Numbered from the stretch's first letter, positions 1 to 12,168 are shown. The stretch is 64,000 bases of DNA from Mastigamoeba balamuthi (GCA_902651635.1 CACRSC010000002.1:230430-294429), one strand, 5' to 3'. Made by a program: numbers and translations. The notes: generated by a model from the sequence alone, not told the origin.

Positions 1-308
1 CGCTTCGTTGGCAGTGCCCTGAGATTTGGAGCAGAGGCAAATCTATTGGAATTGGATTGAGGCCTCTGTTCAAAAGTGCTCCAACTCTCTGTGGTGTGGC
101 ACCCAGCAGGCCAGCTCTCGGACAAAAGCCAACAACATGTGGTGCCAGTGCCACCAGACATCTGTGTTGTGCTGCGGGGGGCAGTGGCGCTCTGTTGGCC
201 ATTCAATTGATTGCCTGCGCTCTTGGCCCTGCCCAGCAGCTCCTCGCATGCCACAGCACTGCCTTCCCACGGACCCCTGCCCTACCACCAGTGATCGCGC
301 AGGTGGTA
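1..308. other. No gene recognised
   Basis: GC-rich sequence with overlapping open frames on both strands but no frame that reads like a conserved protein and no recognisable motif. It may be the edge of a gene that continues outside the window. Confidence 0.3.
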
Positions 309-613
309 CTCGTCCCTGTGCTGGCTCGCCTGGGGCAGCACATCGGCCAGGGCGACACCGAGATGGGCTACGAGCTGCCCAAGGCCCGCGAGGCCCCCCG
401 CGAGGCTGCCGGGGCCCAGCGGCAGGTGCACAGGGAACATGTTCGTGTGGCTGCGCGCCCCCGACGGCGGGCCACGGCGGCCACAGGCACATGCTGGCGG
501 TGCGCCTGTCGCTGGGCCCTGGGCCCGGCTGGCGGGCCGCGGGCAGCTCGTGGGCCATCTCGGTGTCGCCCTGGGCCGATGTGCTGCCCCAGGCGAACCA
601 GCACACGTCGGTG
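309..613. repeat. Long imperfect inverted repeat (about 140 bp arms)
   Basis: Left arm about 309-450 and right arm about 470-613 are imperfect reverse complements of each other with a short centre. Both arms hold the block TCGCCTGGGGCAGCACATCG (left arm) or its near complement, followed by a GGGCGACACCGAGATGG block. A transcript could fold into a long hairpin. No shared reading frame explains the conservation, so this looks like an inverted local duplication rather than coding sequence. Confidence 0.6.
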
Positions 614-931
614 TCGTCCTGGGCGGTGTCCTCCCGCCGCTCCTCTGTGCCGCTTCGTCTCGGGTGTCTTGGTTGCGCGATTCAATTAAAGATATCGTGT
701 TCCCAGCAGATATGCACAGAATCAAGCGAGGCAGATTGGGTCTCTTGTCAAATGACCCCACGCTCGTTTGTTGGCGGAGATTTCCTGGGCTGGCGGAGAT
801 ATACTTTGTGTGGCCCGGGCCAACCAAGGACACGTGGCACACTTAAAGTTTGCCCCCCGCTGTAAACCCCCCCCGCCCTGACACGCGAATGGAGAGACAG
901 CCGCCCACGCCCGCCGAGCTGATGATATGAT
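614..931. other. No gene recognised
   Basis: Mixed-composition sequence between the inverted repeat and the small open frame at 932. No motif, splice pattern or conserved frame was seen. Confidence 0.3.
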
Positions 932-1129
932 ATGCTCACCAACGAGCACATCCGGATTCGTGGCCTCGACAACAACGACAGCACGTTCTACCGCCAGTGG
1001 TTCGAGGACATTGCAAGGAAGCAGAGTGACAAGAAGGAGAAGAAGCGCGTGGCCAGCCGTGCGTATTGGCGCCGTCTCCAGGCAGTAATCGAAAGAGAGA
1101 GCCAGGAGATCGACGCCGACGTCCTCTAG
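932..1129 (+). CDS. Small hypothetical protein or last exon (65 aa)
   Basis: An ATG-initiated frame of 65 codons ending in TAG. Third codon positions are mostly G or C, as in the real genes of this window, so it is probably coding. The product is charged: an N-terminal part around NEHIRIRGLDNNDSTF, a Lys-rich stretch DKKEKKR near residues 34-40, and an acidic end. I do not recognise a family. It could be a complete small protein or the 3' exon of a gene whose upstream exons were not identified. Confidence 0.4.
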   Translation: MLTNEHIRIRGLDNNDSTFYRQWFEDIARKQSDKKEKKRVASRAYWRRLQAVIERESQEIDADVL

Positions 1130-1456
1130 AGCCATTTCCAGGAACCGTGTGTGACGTGGTCGTTCGCGAGGGACTCGCTCCTTTCCGAATTCCCTTGCCA
1201 TCCCGGGATGGCTCAACCGATCCCGGGTTTCTCAGCCAGCCCGAGAAGATAAAAGAATCCAAAGTACACCTGGCGCCGCACCTGTGATATCTCGGCCCTC
1301 CGGCAAGGCCGCCGTCTTCTGACAGGAGATCCATTAGATTTGATTTGATTTGCTTTGTCAACGGATCGTTGTTATTGAGCCGCGCCGCGCGGGGGCCGCA
1401 GAGGCCAGAGAGACGCCGCCCGCGCGCTCACGTCGAGGCAGAGGCAGCGAGGGGCA

Positions 1457-1960
1457 TTACTCGTCGGCGGGGGCGGCGGCCTCCTCGGCGGGGATCTCGA
1501 GGGTGGCGCCACTGAGCTTGAAGTGCTCGTAGAGGAACTGCGCGGCAGCGTCGCCCTCCTTGACCTCGCGCACCACGACGCACGAGCACGAGACGACCTT
1601 GCGGGCGACGCCCTCCTTGTCGATCTTGCAGAGGCCGGCCCACTCGCCCAGCTGCTTGGCCTCGGGCACCTTGACGAGGTTGATGCCGCGCGCCCCGCAG
1701 AGCGCCTCGACCAGCCGCACGTAGGGCTCCTCCTCGCAGTCGGCCGCCAGCACGCACAGCGTCGCCTTCCCGCGGTCCAGCGCCTTGGCGCACTCGTGCA
1801 GCCCGCGCGCCAGCTGGTCGTACACCAGCGCCTTGCGCAGCACCTCGCGCAGCGCGCTGCGCAGGTCCAGCGCCGGCGCCGGGGCCGCGGCAGCGGGAGC
1901 GGGGGCGTCAGAGCCGGCGGCAACGGGGGCCGCGGCGACGTTGGTGACCTCGTCGGACAT
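1457..1960 (-). CDS. RPS12: 40S ribosomal protein eS12 (RPS12)
   Basis: Single-exon gene of 167 aa, stop TAA at 1457-1459. After an Ala/Pro-rich N-terminal extension of about 30 residues comes the L7Ae-like fold of eS12: [21 protein letters not shown], a [20 protein letters not shown] core, then [20 protein letters not shown]. The end is acidic. eS12 sits on the beak of the small ribosomal subunit. Start chosen at 1960 (MSDEVTN); the frame runs on upstream to about 2122, but that part is Pro/Arg-rich and looks like 5' leader. Human eS12 is 132 aa, so the difference is the N-terminal extension. It is divergent with the EH-domain gene at 2243. Confidence 0.95.
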   Translation of the reverse strand: MSDEVTNVAAAPVAAGSDAPAPAAAAPAPALDLRSALREVLRKALVYDQLARGLHECAKALDRGKATLCVLAADCEEEPYVRLVEALCGARGINLVKVPEAKQLGEWAGLCKIDKEGVARKVVSCSCVVVREVKEGDAAAQFLYEHFKLSGATLEIPAEEAAAPADE

Positions 1961-2242
1961 GGTGGGTTGAGGGGGTGGTGGTGGGGGGCGCGGTGTGCGA
2001 CCGGTTCTTCCCTTGCGGATGAGGTGGGTGGGTTGGCGAGGTCCCCGGTGGCTGAGAAAGCCCCGGAGGGCCCCCCCGCGGCCAAATTTCGGGGGCGCCG
2101 CGCAGCCCAAAAGGCCGATCACGTCACGGTTGGCGTCATCGGTGAGGTGGCGGGGTGGGAGATATTTTGGGGATTAAATTGAATATCTCGGGCGTGTAGC
2201 GCAGGGTGGGGATTGATTGGCGGTGTTGGCCCCCCCCCGGCG
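1961..2242. promoter_or_regulatory. Divergent promoter interval
   Basis: A 282-base gap between the divergent starts of eS12 and the EH-domain gene. It must carry both promoters. No TATA box or other named element could be identified with confidence. Confidence 0.4.
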
Positions 2243-4383
2243 ATGGCGTTCCTGACGGCGTTCGACGAGGACGCGCTGTTCCGCATGGCCGACGCGGACG
2301 GCGACGGCGTCGTCGGCGCCTCCGACGCGGCGTTCTTCACGCGCACGATGCTCCCCAAGGACACTCTGAAGCTGGCGCGCCGCTTCCGCTTCCACACCCC
2401 TCCCACACCCTCCACACCTCACGCCAAATCCAATAGTGTTTCTTCCACACCACAGTTCCCGCTTCCACACCTCGCGATCTGACGTGCCCCCTCCCCTTCC
2501 CCGCTCCCCTCCCCTCGCACAGATCTGGGACGCGGCGGTCACCAACAGGGGCCAGGCCGTGCTGCGCCGCGAGAACTTCCGCCACGCGCTGCTCCTCGTC
2601 TCGCTCGCGCAGAGCCGGCGCTCGCTGAGCACGAACCTCTCCACCTGCGGTCCGCTGCCCCCTCCAGTCACCCCCGCTGCGAAATTTCCGCGAAATCTCC
2701 CTGAAATTTCCCGTAAATCCGAATCCCCCCTCCCGTACAGGCCCGCTCCCCGCGCCCGTCCTCTACTCGTCGGGCGTCCCGCAGCCGCTGCCGGGCGCTG
2801 TGCCCTCCGCCGCGGGCACAGCGCGCTCGCTGGCGCCGCTGACGCCGCAGGAGCGGGCGACGTACGACGCTGTGTACGAGGCCAACGCGGACACGCCGCG
2901 GGGCGTCAGCGGCGAGCGCGCGCGGGTGGTCCTGGGCTCGTACGGGCTGCCCGTCGAGACCCTCAGCCGCGTGTGGGCCGCTGCCGACATGGACGTCGAC
3001 GGCGTGCTGAGCCGCCGCGAGTGGGCGCTGGCGCTGGCGCTGATCGCGCACTGCAGGGCCGGGGGCGACTGCCCGCCCTCTGTGCCCCCTGCGGTCCTCG
3101 CGTCGCTGCCCACCGCCGCCCGCCCCAACTACAACGTCCGCGTCGACGCTGCGGAGGGCTCCCCTGCGGCGGCTGTGCGGCCGTCGGGGTCGGCGTCTGC
3201 GTCGCCGCCGGCGGTGGACCCCATCTTCGGGGCGCCCGCGTGGGGCCCCAGCGCCGACGACCTCTTCAGGCCCTCGGCCGTCGACTGGGGCTCCTCTGCC
3301 TCCCCGCAGCCCCAGCAGCAGCCCCAGCAGCAGCCCCAGGCTCAGGCGCAGGCCCAGCCACAGCAGCAGCAGCAGGGGGCCTCGCAGTCGCCGTTTGGGG
3401 GCGACTCGTTTGCGGACTGGGGGCCCAAGCAGCTGCAGCCCTCGCTCTCGCCGCAGGCCCAGCAGCAGCAGCAGCCCGCGTTCATGGCCGCGTCGTCGCT
3501 GTCGCCCCGCATGCAGCAGCCGCAGCAGCCGGCGTTCATGGCCGCGTCGTCGCTGTCGCCCCGCCTGCAGCAGCAGCAGCAGCAGCCCGCCTTCCTGGCC
3601 GCCTCGTCGCTCTCCCCGCGCTCGTCGCACCGCGCGCAGCAGCCCCAGGGGGCGGCGGCGGCGACGACGGACGCGGTGATCGAGCGGCAGCTGGCAGAGG
3701 CCCGCGCCATGATGGAGGCCGCCGCCATCGAGCAGCGCAACCAGGAGCTCGCGGCGGCGGCCGCGGCAGAGGCCCTGGCCGCCCAGCAGCGCCTGCTGCA
3801 GGAGGAGCGCGCCCGCGCCGCAGAGGCCGAGGCCCGCGTGGCGGCGCTGCAGGCGCAGGTCCGCGAGGCCCAGGAGGCCACCGAGGCGGCGCGCCAGCAG
3901 GCCGCGCAGGCGGCGGACGACAGGGCGCTGCTCGACGCCCGCGCAGAGGACGCGGCCCAGCAGCTCGCGCACGCGACGGAGGAGCGCCAGGCGGCCGAGG
4001 CGGCGGCGGCTGCTGCGGCCGCCGAGACGCAGGAGAAGCAGCGCGAGCTCGAGGAGGCGCAGAGGCGCGCCGCAGAGGCCGAGGAGGCGGCGCGCGCGGA
4101 GCAGAAGAGGGCCGAGGAGGAGCGCGGGCGCGTGGAGGAGGTGGCCGAGGCGATCGCGGAGGCGGCGAGGCGCGCGGCCGAGGCGGAGGAGGCGAGGCGC
4201 AAGGCGTCGGTGCCGCCCGAGTGGCTCGAGGCGTGGGAGCCCGCGCCGGGGTCGCTGTTCGGCAAGGACTACGCGGGGCCCGGCAAGCAGTTCGCGGACC
4301 CCAAGGCGGACCCCTTCGCCTCGGACGACACGGGCGCGGGCGCGTTGTTCCCGCTGCCGCTGGACCAGTTCTCCTCTGCCTGA
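2243..4383 (+). CDS. Eps15/Pan1-like EH-domain endocytic protein
   Basis: Three exons: 2243-2374, 2523-2649, 2741-4383; 633 aa. EH domain 1 spans residues 1-86, with EF-hand loop DADGDGVV and the junction DTLK-L-IWDAA, which fits the EH pattern DxLxxIW and fixes intron 1 as GC-AG. EH domain 2 is about residues 110-200 (LPVETLSRVW, loop DMDVDG). A Gln/Pro-rich linker has AAAS-type repeats (PAFMAASSLSPR repeated three times). Residues about 310-560 form an Ala/Glu/Gln/Arg-rich coiled coil. The C-terminus has a DPF motif, the signature that binds the AP-2 appendage. Family members scaffold clathrin-coated pits by binding NPF motifs. The 3' end faces the RhoGEF gene. Confidence 0.85.
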
Positions 4384-4727
4384 CAGCGCTGCCTGCTGCT
4401 GCTGCTGCTGCTGCTCCCACTGCGACACGAGTACCAAAAGCCATCTGTGTTTTCAATGAGCGTCTGTTTGCTGCTCTCCGCGGGCCGCAAGCGCCATTCG
4501 CGGCCAGCAATTGGATTGTGATCAGCCGATTAATGCTCGAGATGAGAAGATGCTCTCGACCTTCGCACAGCCACATGCCATTTGTTATGTCCATCGAACA
4601 GAAAAAAAAAAAGAGCTCCTCTTTTCTAGGCCTTCGTAGACGGCTATCAATTGTATTTCGGTGTGGTTGTGCTTTGATTATAAGGGGAGTCTTGATCAGT
4701 GTGTGCTGGCTTGCTCAGGAGGGGAGG
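4384..4727. other. Convergent 3' intergenic region
   Basis: This gap separates the stop codons of the EH gene and the RhoGEF gene. It contains a CTG run just after the EH stop and an A-run near 4603-4613. No gene seen. Confidence 0.5.
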
Positions 4728-7347
4728 TCAGCGGATTTTGGTGCAGAGGGAGGACTTGAGCGAGTCCACGTCGAGGGCGGCCTTGGAGATGGCAGTAAAG
4801 TCCTTGCTCTTCTGCGGGGTATTCTGCACCATCTCCTGCAGCGACACGTAGTACTCGATGATGCGGCGCATGACGCACTCCATCAGCGGGATCAGAGCCA
4901 CCCCAGACGATTGCTCGATTCCCTGAGCACAGGGGGAAAAGGTGAGAGAAATGCACCAAACACAAAGTCAACGCTGGAGGCACGCACCCCGATGAGGCCA
5001 GCAAACGTGGGGTCGCACTCGGTGGCCTTGTCGAACCGCTGCCTGTACTCCTTGCAGTGCATCGAGAAGCCCTTGTAGTCGGCCAGCTCGGCCATGCTCT
5101 CGGCGAAGATGTCGCTGACCGTGTCGTTGGTGGCCCACTCGGCCTCGCGAGCGCGCAGCCGCTCCAGCAGCTTGCTGTGCCTGGGCACCGCCTGCTTCAT
5201 GAACACCGAGAAGTCCGAGAAGAACGACACGTAGTACGCGGGTATCGGTATCGACAGGCCGGCGATAATGGGGAAGAACTAATCGATCGAGGGGGAGGGG
5301 AGGAAAAATTGAAGTCAGTTGAATGGAACACAACGGACGTTCTTTTCACCTTGAGGCCGCTCTCGAGAGTGTCGATGTACTCCTTCTCGCTGGCGATCAG
5401 CCTGCGGAGGGCGGCGAGGCGCCTCTCGCGGAACTCGGTGACCTGGAAGCTCAGGAACTGGGCAGAGACCTCTCGGGGGTCGACGGTCACAGTGCGCCTG
5501 AACGCCGTCTGGATCATCTGGCTCCGCGCGTTCTCGATCGCGTGGAACAGCTCGTCGACGTCGCCCTCCTGCTGGCAGCTCCCCGTCATTGTGGAGTCCT
5601 GGCTGAGCAGCCTGAACGTCTTGGGGCCCTCGGGGTCGCGCTGCATCGAGACTGTCTGCAGGCTGATCTGGCTCTTGAACACGTACTTTCCAGCCCAGCT
5701 CGTTTCGCTGCTCGTGACGACCGCGATGTCGTTGAACAGCCAGAACATCACCTTGCCCTTGCCCCTGTGCTGGCTGACGACGAACTCGCGCACGAACACG
5801 CGGTCGGGGTTGCCCAGCAGGTCGCCCTTGTACTTCTTCCACTTCTTGCGTATCTGCGCGAGGCACAGCTGGTTGTCCGAGAGGCACTTCTTCTCATTGA
5901 TGTAGTCCGCCGCGTCGATCATCTTGGCAAGGGCGTCCTTGAGCAGGGGGAGGTCCGCGTGGTCGTCCGGGGTCGAGTCGATCATCTCTCTGACCAGCAG
6001 GACATCTGGCGTGCCACGTTAGTGAAAGCAGAGATTCTGTGCGAGCCAATTGGACCCACATCTCGGGATTCGCTGGACCGGGGCCACAAGATAACCCTCA
6101 AGGGACAGGCCGCCCATCTCGTCCGAGTGATCAAGCGACTGAAGAGAAACAGTGAGTCGAATTGGGGCGCAGGGTACTTGGCTGCATACGAAGATGTACT
6201 TTCTGAAGGCGGAGTTCTTCTCCTTGAGCCCCTTGAGCACCAGCAGAGCGTGGTTGTCTGCGCTGCTGTCAGACCGCGGATGGATAGGGACGAGGGCGCC
6301 GCACAGTTGTTAATGTAGTACTTGTACATCCTGATCCACTTGGACGCGTCCTGGAACAGGTCCCCTATCGCCGAGTTGGGCCCCCACATCTTGACCCTCG
6401 CCATCACCTGGTCGAGGAACTTCACGTGCAGGTTCCGCAGCATCTCGACGTCCGAGAACAGCCCCAGCACGTCGTCCGCCGACACGCCCTTGATCTTCCT
6501 CACCGGCTCCAAGTAATTCTGCGGCATTGGCGTGAGACGATCAAGCGCGCACCCCAATTGAATCCGATCCCGACATTGCAATTCACTGCTTCACTACTAA
6601 GCTCAACTTAATAGCAACGCAGCTATGAAGCGGGAGTCCGGCTTCTCGGTTTCAAATTCAATTGAAAAGCGTCGTAGTATGAAGGTGGAGAAGAGTGTCC
6701 CAGCGCACCTTGCAGAGCAGGCAGAGCTGCCCGACGTACGACGTCTCGGAGCTCAGGACCTCCCCAGCGATCTTGGACCTCCGCTGCATCAGCTTCGCCC
6801 TGTCGCTGACCGCCTGTGCGGCGCAGACAGGCGCCGCGTGCTCCTGCCCGCTGCCCGCGGCCCTCGCAGCCGCGCCTGCAGCGGCGGCAGTGCTGTCCAC
6901 CGCGGTGCAGGGCCTCGCGTCCTGCGGGGCTGCTGCGCCCTCCTGCTGCCTCTGGGCGCACGTGGCGGGCCTGTCCGCGCAGCAGAGGACGCCGCCGACG
7001 ACGTCCGAGGGCAGGAGGTCCTCGAGGGTCCTCGACACCATCGGCCTGTGCCCGCACGACTTGGCCCCCGCCAGCGGCCTCGACGGCGGCGTCCGCGACC
7101 GCATCCGCGACTCGCGCAGGCTCTCGGTCTCGCCGGGGATGCGCGCCGGGGCCGGGACCCGGGCGGCCGGGAGCCTTGCGGACGTCGGCGTCGCGTTTGC
7201 GGCGGGTGCGTTTTCTGCGGGGCGCGAAGTCGGAGGCGGCGGGCGGTTTGTCCGTGGGCGGGCAGCGGCAGCGGCAGCGCTCGGGCGGCCAGGCAGCGGG
7301 GTGCCCGGGGCACTGCAGGGCACCGCAGCCGAGGGCTGCTTCGACAT
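4728..7347 (-). CDS. RhoGEF with DH-PH-DH arrangement
   Basis: Seven exons in transcription order: 7347-6709, 6518-6305, 6257-6190, 6138-6060, 6005-5350, 5278-4988, 4922-4728; all junctions stay in phase, giving 713 aa. Residues 1-185 are Ala/Pro-rich. DH domain 1 begins RRSKIAGEVLSSETSYV (about 188) and has the CR3 helix LEGYLVAPVQRIPRYVLL (about 325). A PH-like domain follows (about 400-500, containing FWLFNDIAVV). A second DH-like domain starts near 525 (LRRLIASEKEYIDTLES) and runs to the end; its CR3 region is degenerate (GVALIPLMECVMRRI), and no second PH follows. DH domains load GTP on Rho-family GTPases. The second copy may be regulatory rather than catalytic (inference). Confidence 0.85.
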
Positions 7348-7801
7348 GGGGTGCAGGGAGGGCTGTGGGGAGCAGCCAGTGCACCTTTACTAACCGCAGG
7401 CAGTACAAAGGGCAACTCTGCTTACACTGTGCAGCACTCTGTGCGATTTTAATGCTCTTAGCCTGAAAGCGACTGCGGGGATCCACCCCAACGTGCGCAC
7501 TGCCCTTCTCGTCCATTTGTCCATTCGCACGCCCTCTTTTAGGCGCCGTGCGATCTGAAACTGCCCCTCGTTCGGGGGTCCTCCGTCGGCAAACGGCGCG
7601 GGGAGCAGCAGCCCAACCGGCAGCCCTCAAGACAGCGAGCAAACAACAGTACCTTGGCTCTTTATAATCAAACTGAAACTGAAGCAATTGAAACTGGGGA
7701 GGGAGAGAATGGCAGGGATGAGGGGGGAGAGAATCTGGTGGTGGTGAGTCTGTCCGTCGCTACAACAGCCAAGCCAGGTGGTTTGCGGCCGAGCCGGGGG
7801 G
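7348..7801. other. Intergenic, no gene seen
   Basis: Lies upstream of the RhoGEF start and downstream of membrane protein copy A, both minus strand. It should hold the RhoGEF promoter. No coding pattern, repeat or motif was recognised. Confidence 0.45.
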
Positions 7802-9881
7802 TCAGTGGAAGACAAAGAGCCAGCCGAGCATGGGGGGCAGCGGGCTGTCGAGCACGACGACGCCGCCGCTGTCCGCCGCGGATCCGCGGACGACGTACGT
7901 GGGGCAGGCGCCGGCGATCTGCGCGACGGTGCAGCTCCAGGGCTGGTGGCTCCACTCGAGCGCGTAGTCGCCCGCGGGGTCCACGCGCAGGTGCATTGTG
8001 TGCCTGTCCGCCGTGTACGCGTAGCAGTCCCACACGCCGCTCGCGTTGCCGCGCCCGTGCGTGCAGTTGTCGCACGCAAACGCCGCCGCCCCCGCGTCGC
8101 GCGCGTAGCAGAGCTGCCGGGGCAGCGCGGCGCACCGCTCCGCCGGCGCCGACGACGACAGCGCGGCGTCGTCGATGGCCACCTGGCGCCCCGCGCGCGC
8201 CCGCGGGGCTGCGGGGCCGCAGGTGCGCGCGGCGCTGAGCGCGACGACGGCGGCGGCCGCGGCGCAGAGCAGCAGCGCCTCGAGGGCCATCGCCGCGGCG
8301 TAGGCCCTGCGCTCGGCGGCCACGCGCCGCGCCCTCCGCCCGCAGGCCACCGCATAGCCTCTGTTGCCCTCCTCCTCGTCGTCGTCGCCGGCCTCCTCGT
8401 TGCTCGTCGACGCCACCGCCGGCGCTGCCCCGCCGCCCGAGGGGGGCCGCGGCCTCTGTGCGTCCTCGTGCTTGGGGGCCACCAGCGCCTGCTGCTGCTG
8501 CTGCTGGTGGCGCTGCTGGTGGCGCTGCAGGGGCTTGCGGTGCGTGGCCTCGCGCGAGAACCAGCGGCCAGGGGCGCAGCAGGGCGCGTCGCAGAAGAAG
8601 GCGAACTGCTCGTGGTGGCGCCCGTTGGCCACGCGGTCGTGCGGCAGCGGGCACGAGAACTGCGTGGCCTTGCGCCGCAGCATCCCCGGTATCACCGCCT
8701 CCGACGCCCGGTCCCGCACCGCCGCGCACAGGTGCAGCTTGCAGAAGTGGTGCGACTTGCACACCCCCGTGCACGGGCCGCCCTGCGCGCGTGCGATGAC
8801 GTCATATCTCAATTGAATCTGGGGCTTGGGGCTCGTCGCGGGAAAGGAGGGCCGAGGGGAGTGGGCTTCTTGTTGGCCCTCGCGTGGAGCAATTGGCAGT
8901 CGATTCGAGTGCTTTTGGGCCACAGCGCCGAATGCGGCCACGAAAAAGCAAGGAAAAGCTAAAAATAGCGCGCAAGTTCCGATGGAACAGAATCGGGGGT
9001 GGCCAACAGGAATCTGCCGCGGGAACGTCGCATCAGCTGCTGTACCTGCATTGCCTGCGTGCACTTGAGCTGCAGCGTGTCGCTGATATCCGGGTCCCGG
9101 CGCACCCAGTCGGCCCGCAGCATCACGCTCAGCCTGCGGGCGCACTCGTCGCACCCGCCGGGCGGCACGCAGGCCGTCTGTCCCGCCCGCTGTGCCGCTG
9201 GCGCTGCCGCAGGGGCCGCGGCTGGCGCAGGAGCAGGCACTGGCACGGGCACAGGCAGCAGCCCACGCCCCGAGCGCTCCCACTTGCTGCGGAACACGAG
9301 GGTCTCGTGGCCAGGGTCCCCTGCAAGACAAAGGCGGGTGCGTTGATTGATTCCGTGAGGTCCGCGGTTCAATTCCCGGCGCAGCCAAATGTCGCGTCCG
9401 GCAATTGATTTGGCGGGGGTGCATTCGGTACCGGGGCTGTTGACAGTGCAGTAGTGGAGGGGCAGCGAGTGCGTCACGCAGAACTCTGCGCACTGGCAGA
9501 CCCCGAAGCACGGTAGCTGCGACAGCAACCACGCGGCCTCCCACCGCTGGGCCACCCCGGGGAACTCGCCCCGCATGGCCTCGAGGCGCCTCCTGCAGTG
9601 CGGGCTGCCGCGGGGGGTCGCAGCGAACAGCACGGAATGAGCCCGAGCGGGTGCGGAAAAAAGCAGGGCACTATTTTCCAGATCTGGGCGGGTAATTTCG
9701 CGATGCGGGGCGCACCACTGCTGCGGAGGGGGCGGCTGCGGCGGGGCAGGCGGGGTGCTGCCGAAGGTGGCGTCGGGGGCGTAGGGGGAGGGGTCTGGGG
9801 CGAGGAAGGCGTCCTCGTAGTCCTGACGGCACGAAGTGAGCGGAAGCAGCGACGGTTCTGAGGGCGGTGCGCATGTACCAT
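7802..9881 (-). CDS. Cys/His-rich single-pass membrane protein, tandem copy A
   Basis: Five coding exons: 9881-9879 (the ATG alone), 9822-9716, 9604-9432, 9320-9046, 8782-7802; 512 aa, in phase throughout. After an acidic/Pro-rich start come two related Cys/His modules. Module 1 is CPHCRRRLEAM (about 37) then PCFGVCQCAEFCVTH. Module 2 is CDECARRLSVML (about 150) then PCTGVCKSHHFCKLH (about 189). A further Cys-rich block, a Gln/Pro and acidic linker, one transmembrane helix (about 347-371) and a C-terminal domain of about 140 aa with NCT and NAS sequons follow; it ends GWLFVFH. The layout suggests a cytosolic metal-binding region and a lumenal or extracellular C-terminus. No known family recognised. 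It is the most diverged of the three copies. Confidence 0.75.
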
Positions 9882-10081
9882 TGCTGCACAGGCCGTTGCA
9901 CCTTTTAATATCTTCTACTGACGTGCGCACAGGAATCGCGGGGGGTCAGTTTCTGTGGCAGGACCCGATCCAGAACAGATTCGACTCGTGTGGGTCCAAT
10001 CCAATCGCCTCGCCTCTGGTCAATTGAGCCACGTGGCTCTCATAACTTACGCGCGGTATACTACACACACGGGCTGGGGCC

Positions 10082-12168
10082 CTAGTGGAACACAAAGAGC
10101 CAGCCGGCCATCTCGGGGCGGGGGCTGTCGAGCACGACGACGCCGCCGCTGTCCGCCGCCGTCCCGTTGACGCGGTACCAGGGGCACCGCCGCGGGTCGT
10201 CAGTGCCGGCGATGATGCACTGGACCGTCATGTGCCTCCACGCCAGCGAGTACGCTCCAGCCGTGTCCACCGCCATCCTGACATTGTAGTAGTCGTCGTT
10301 CTGCCCCGTCTGCGCGTTGCACTGCCACGCGCTGCTGCTCGCGTTGCTGCCCTGCGCCCGCGTGCAGTTGGCGCACCCCAACGACGTGTCGCGCGCGTAG
10401 CAGATCTGCCGCGGCAGCACAACGCATCCGGTCGGTTCCGACGAGGACGACGACGAGGACTGCGGCACGTCGATGACCACCTGGCGGGCGGACCGCGAGG
10501 CGCCAGCGCGCACGGAGCTGCACGACCGCGTGGCGCCGAGCGCAGCGGCGGCAGCGACGGCAGCGACGATCAGCAGCGCCTCGACGGCCATCGCCGCCAC
10601 GTACACCCTGCGCTCGGCCACAGAGCTCGCAGCCCTCCTCTTGCACGCCACGCCGCCGAGGACGCTGCCGCCCTCGTTGTCCGCGTTGCTCGTCGACGCC
10701 TGCGCTGGCGGTGGCGAGCGGGCCGGGCGGCCAGCAGCGGAGACGGGGAACGCGCACGAGGGTCGCGCGGCGTTCTCGTGCGTGGCACCCGCGTAGAAAG
10801 CGTAGGGCTGCTGGGGCCCGGGCCGGGGCTTGGGCTTGCGGTGCGTGGCCTCGCGCGAGTACCAGCGGCCCGGGGCGCAGCAGCCAGGGTCGTCGCAGTA
10901 GTACGCAAACTGCTCGTGGTGGCGCCCGTTGGCCACCTTCTCGTGCGGCAGAGGGCACGAGAACTGCGTGGCCCTGCGCCGCACCATGCCCGGTATCACC
11001 GCGTCCGACGACTTGTCGCGCACGGCTGCGCACAGGTGCAGCTTGCAGAAGTACCGCGACTGGCACACCCCCGTGCACGGGCCACCCTGCACGTATGGAC
11101 CGGGGTCAGACGGCAGGAAACGGGGAGTGCCAGTTTTCTTTGTGAGGCCAGGGGGGGGGGGGGTCCGTTTGCAGCCGAGGCAGAGACGGCAGAGAGCGCC
11201 GAACAAAACATGGGAGAGCTATAAATAGGCATACGCCCAAACTGGAAACATAGAAACAGAATCAGGCAGAGAACGATCTGTGCCGCCAACGACCAAACGT
11301 CGCATCTGCTGCTGTACCTGCGCTGCCAGCTCGTACTTGGGCTGCAGGGCCTCGCTGATGCGCTTGTCCCGCCGCACCCAGTCGGCCCGCAGCATCACGC
11401 TCAGCCTCCGCGTGCACTCGGGGCACACCCCAGGCGTCCCGCTGCCCCCCTGCCCCTGCGCCGGCGACGGCTCCTGCGACGGCGCTCCTGACACTGCCGC
11501 TGCCACTGGCACTGGCTCCGGCACCGGCACCGGTGCTGCAGGCGCTGCGGGCGGGGGCGGTTGGGGCCGCACAGGGCGCTCCCACTTGCTGCGGAACACG
11601 AGGGTCTCGTGGCCAGGGTCCCCTGCAAGACAAAGGCGGGTGCGTTGATTGATTCCGTGAGGTCCGCGGTTCGATTCCCGGCGCAGCCAAGTGCATCGCC
11701 CGGCAATTGATTCGACGGGGCTGCATTCGGTACCGGGGCTGTTGACAGTGCAGTAGTGGAGGGGCAGCGAGTGCGTCACGCAGAACTCTGCGCACTGGCA
11801 GACCCCGAAGCACGGCAGCTGCGACAGCGACCACGCCGCGTCCAGCCGCTCGGCCACCTCGCGGTACCCGCCCCGCATGGCCTCGAGGCGCCTCCTGCAG
11901 TGCGGGCTGCGCCACCGCACAGGCACACAGTTTTGGGGGAATAAATGAGTGGGGGGCATTTTGGCGATTGCAGTAATTTCAATTTCGCGATCTGTGGGGG
12001 GTGGCGCACCACTGCTGTGGGGGCGGCGGCTGCGGCGGGGCCGGCGGGGTGCTGCCGAAGGTGGCGTCGGGGGCGTAGGGGGAGGGGTCGGAGACGAGGA
12101 AGGCGTCCTCGTAGTCCTGGCAGCACAAAGTGAGCGGAAGCAGCGACGGTTCTGAGGGCGTGTACCAT
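10082..12168 (-). CDS. Cys/His-rich single-pass membrane protein, tandem copy B
   Basis: Same architecture and exon pattern as copy A: 12168-12166 (ATG only), 12116-12010, 11906-11734, 11622-11318, 11086-10082; 530 aa. The two Cys/His modules read CPHCRRRLEAM plus PCFGVCQCAEFCVTH and CPECTRRLSVML plus PCTGVCQSRYFCKLH. The transmembrane segment follows ERRVYVAAMAVEALL. The C-terminal domain holds DSGGVVVLDSPRPE and ends GWLFVFH before TAG. Exons 2 and 3 have exactly the same lengths as in copy A (107 and 173). B and C are closer to each other than to A. Function unknown. Confidence 0.75.

Noticed and set aside
9330-9372. tRNA-like 3' half (GGTTCAATTCCCGGC and similar) in the third intron of copies A-C
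   Set aside because: The T-stem has two mismatches, no acceptor partner or D-arm exists, and it sits at the same place in three duplicated introns, so shared descent explains it.
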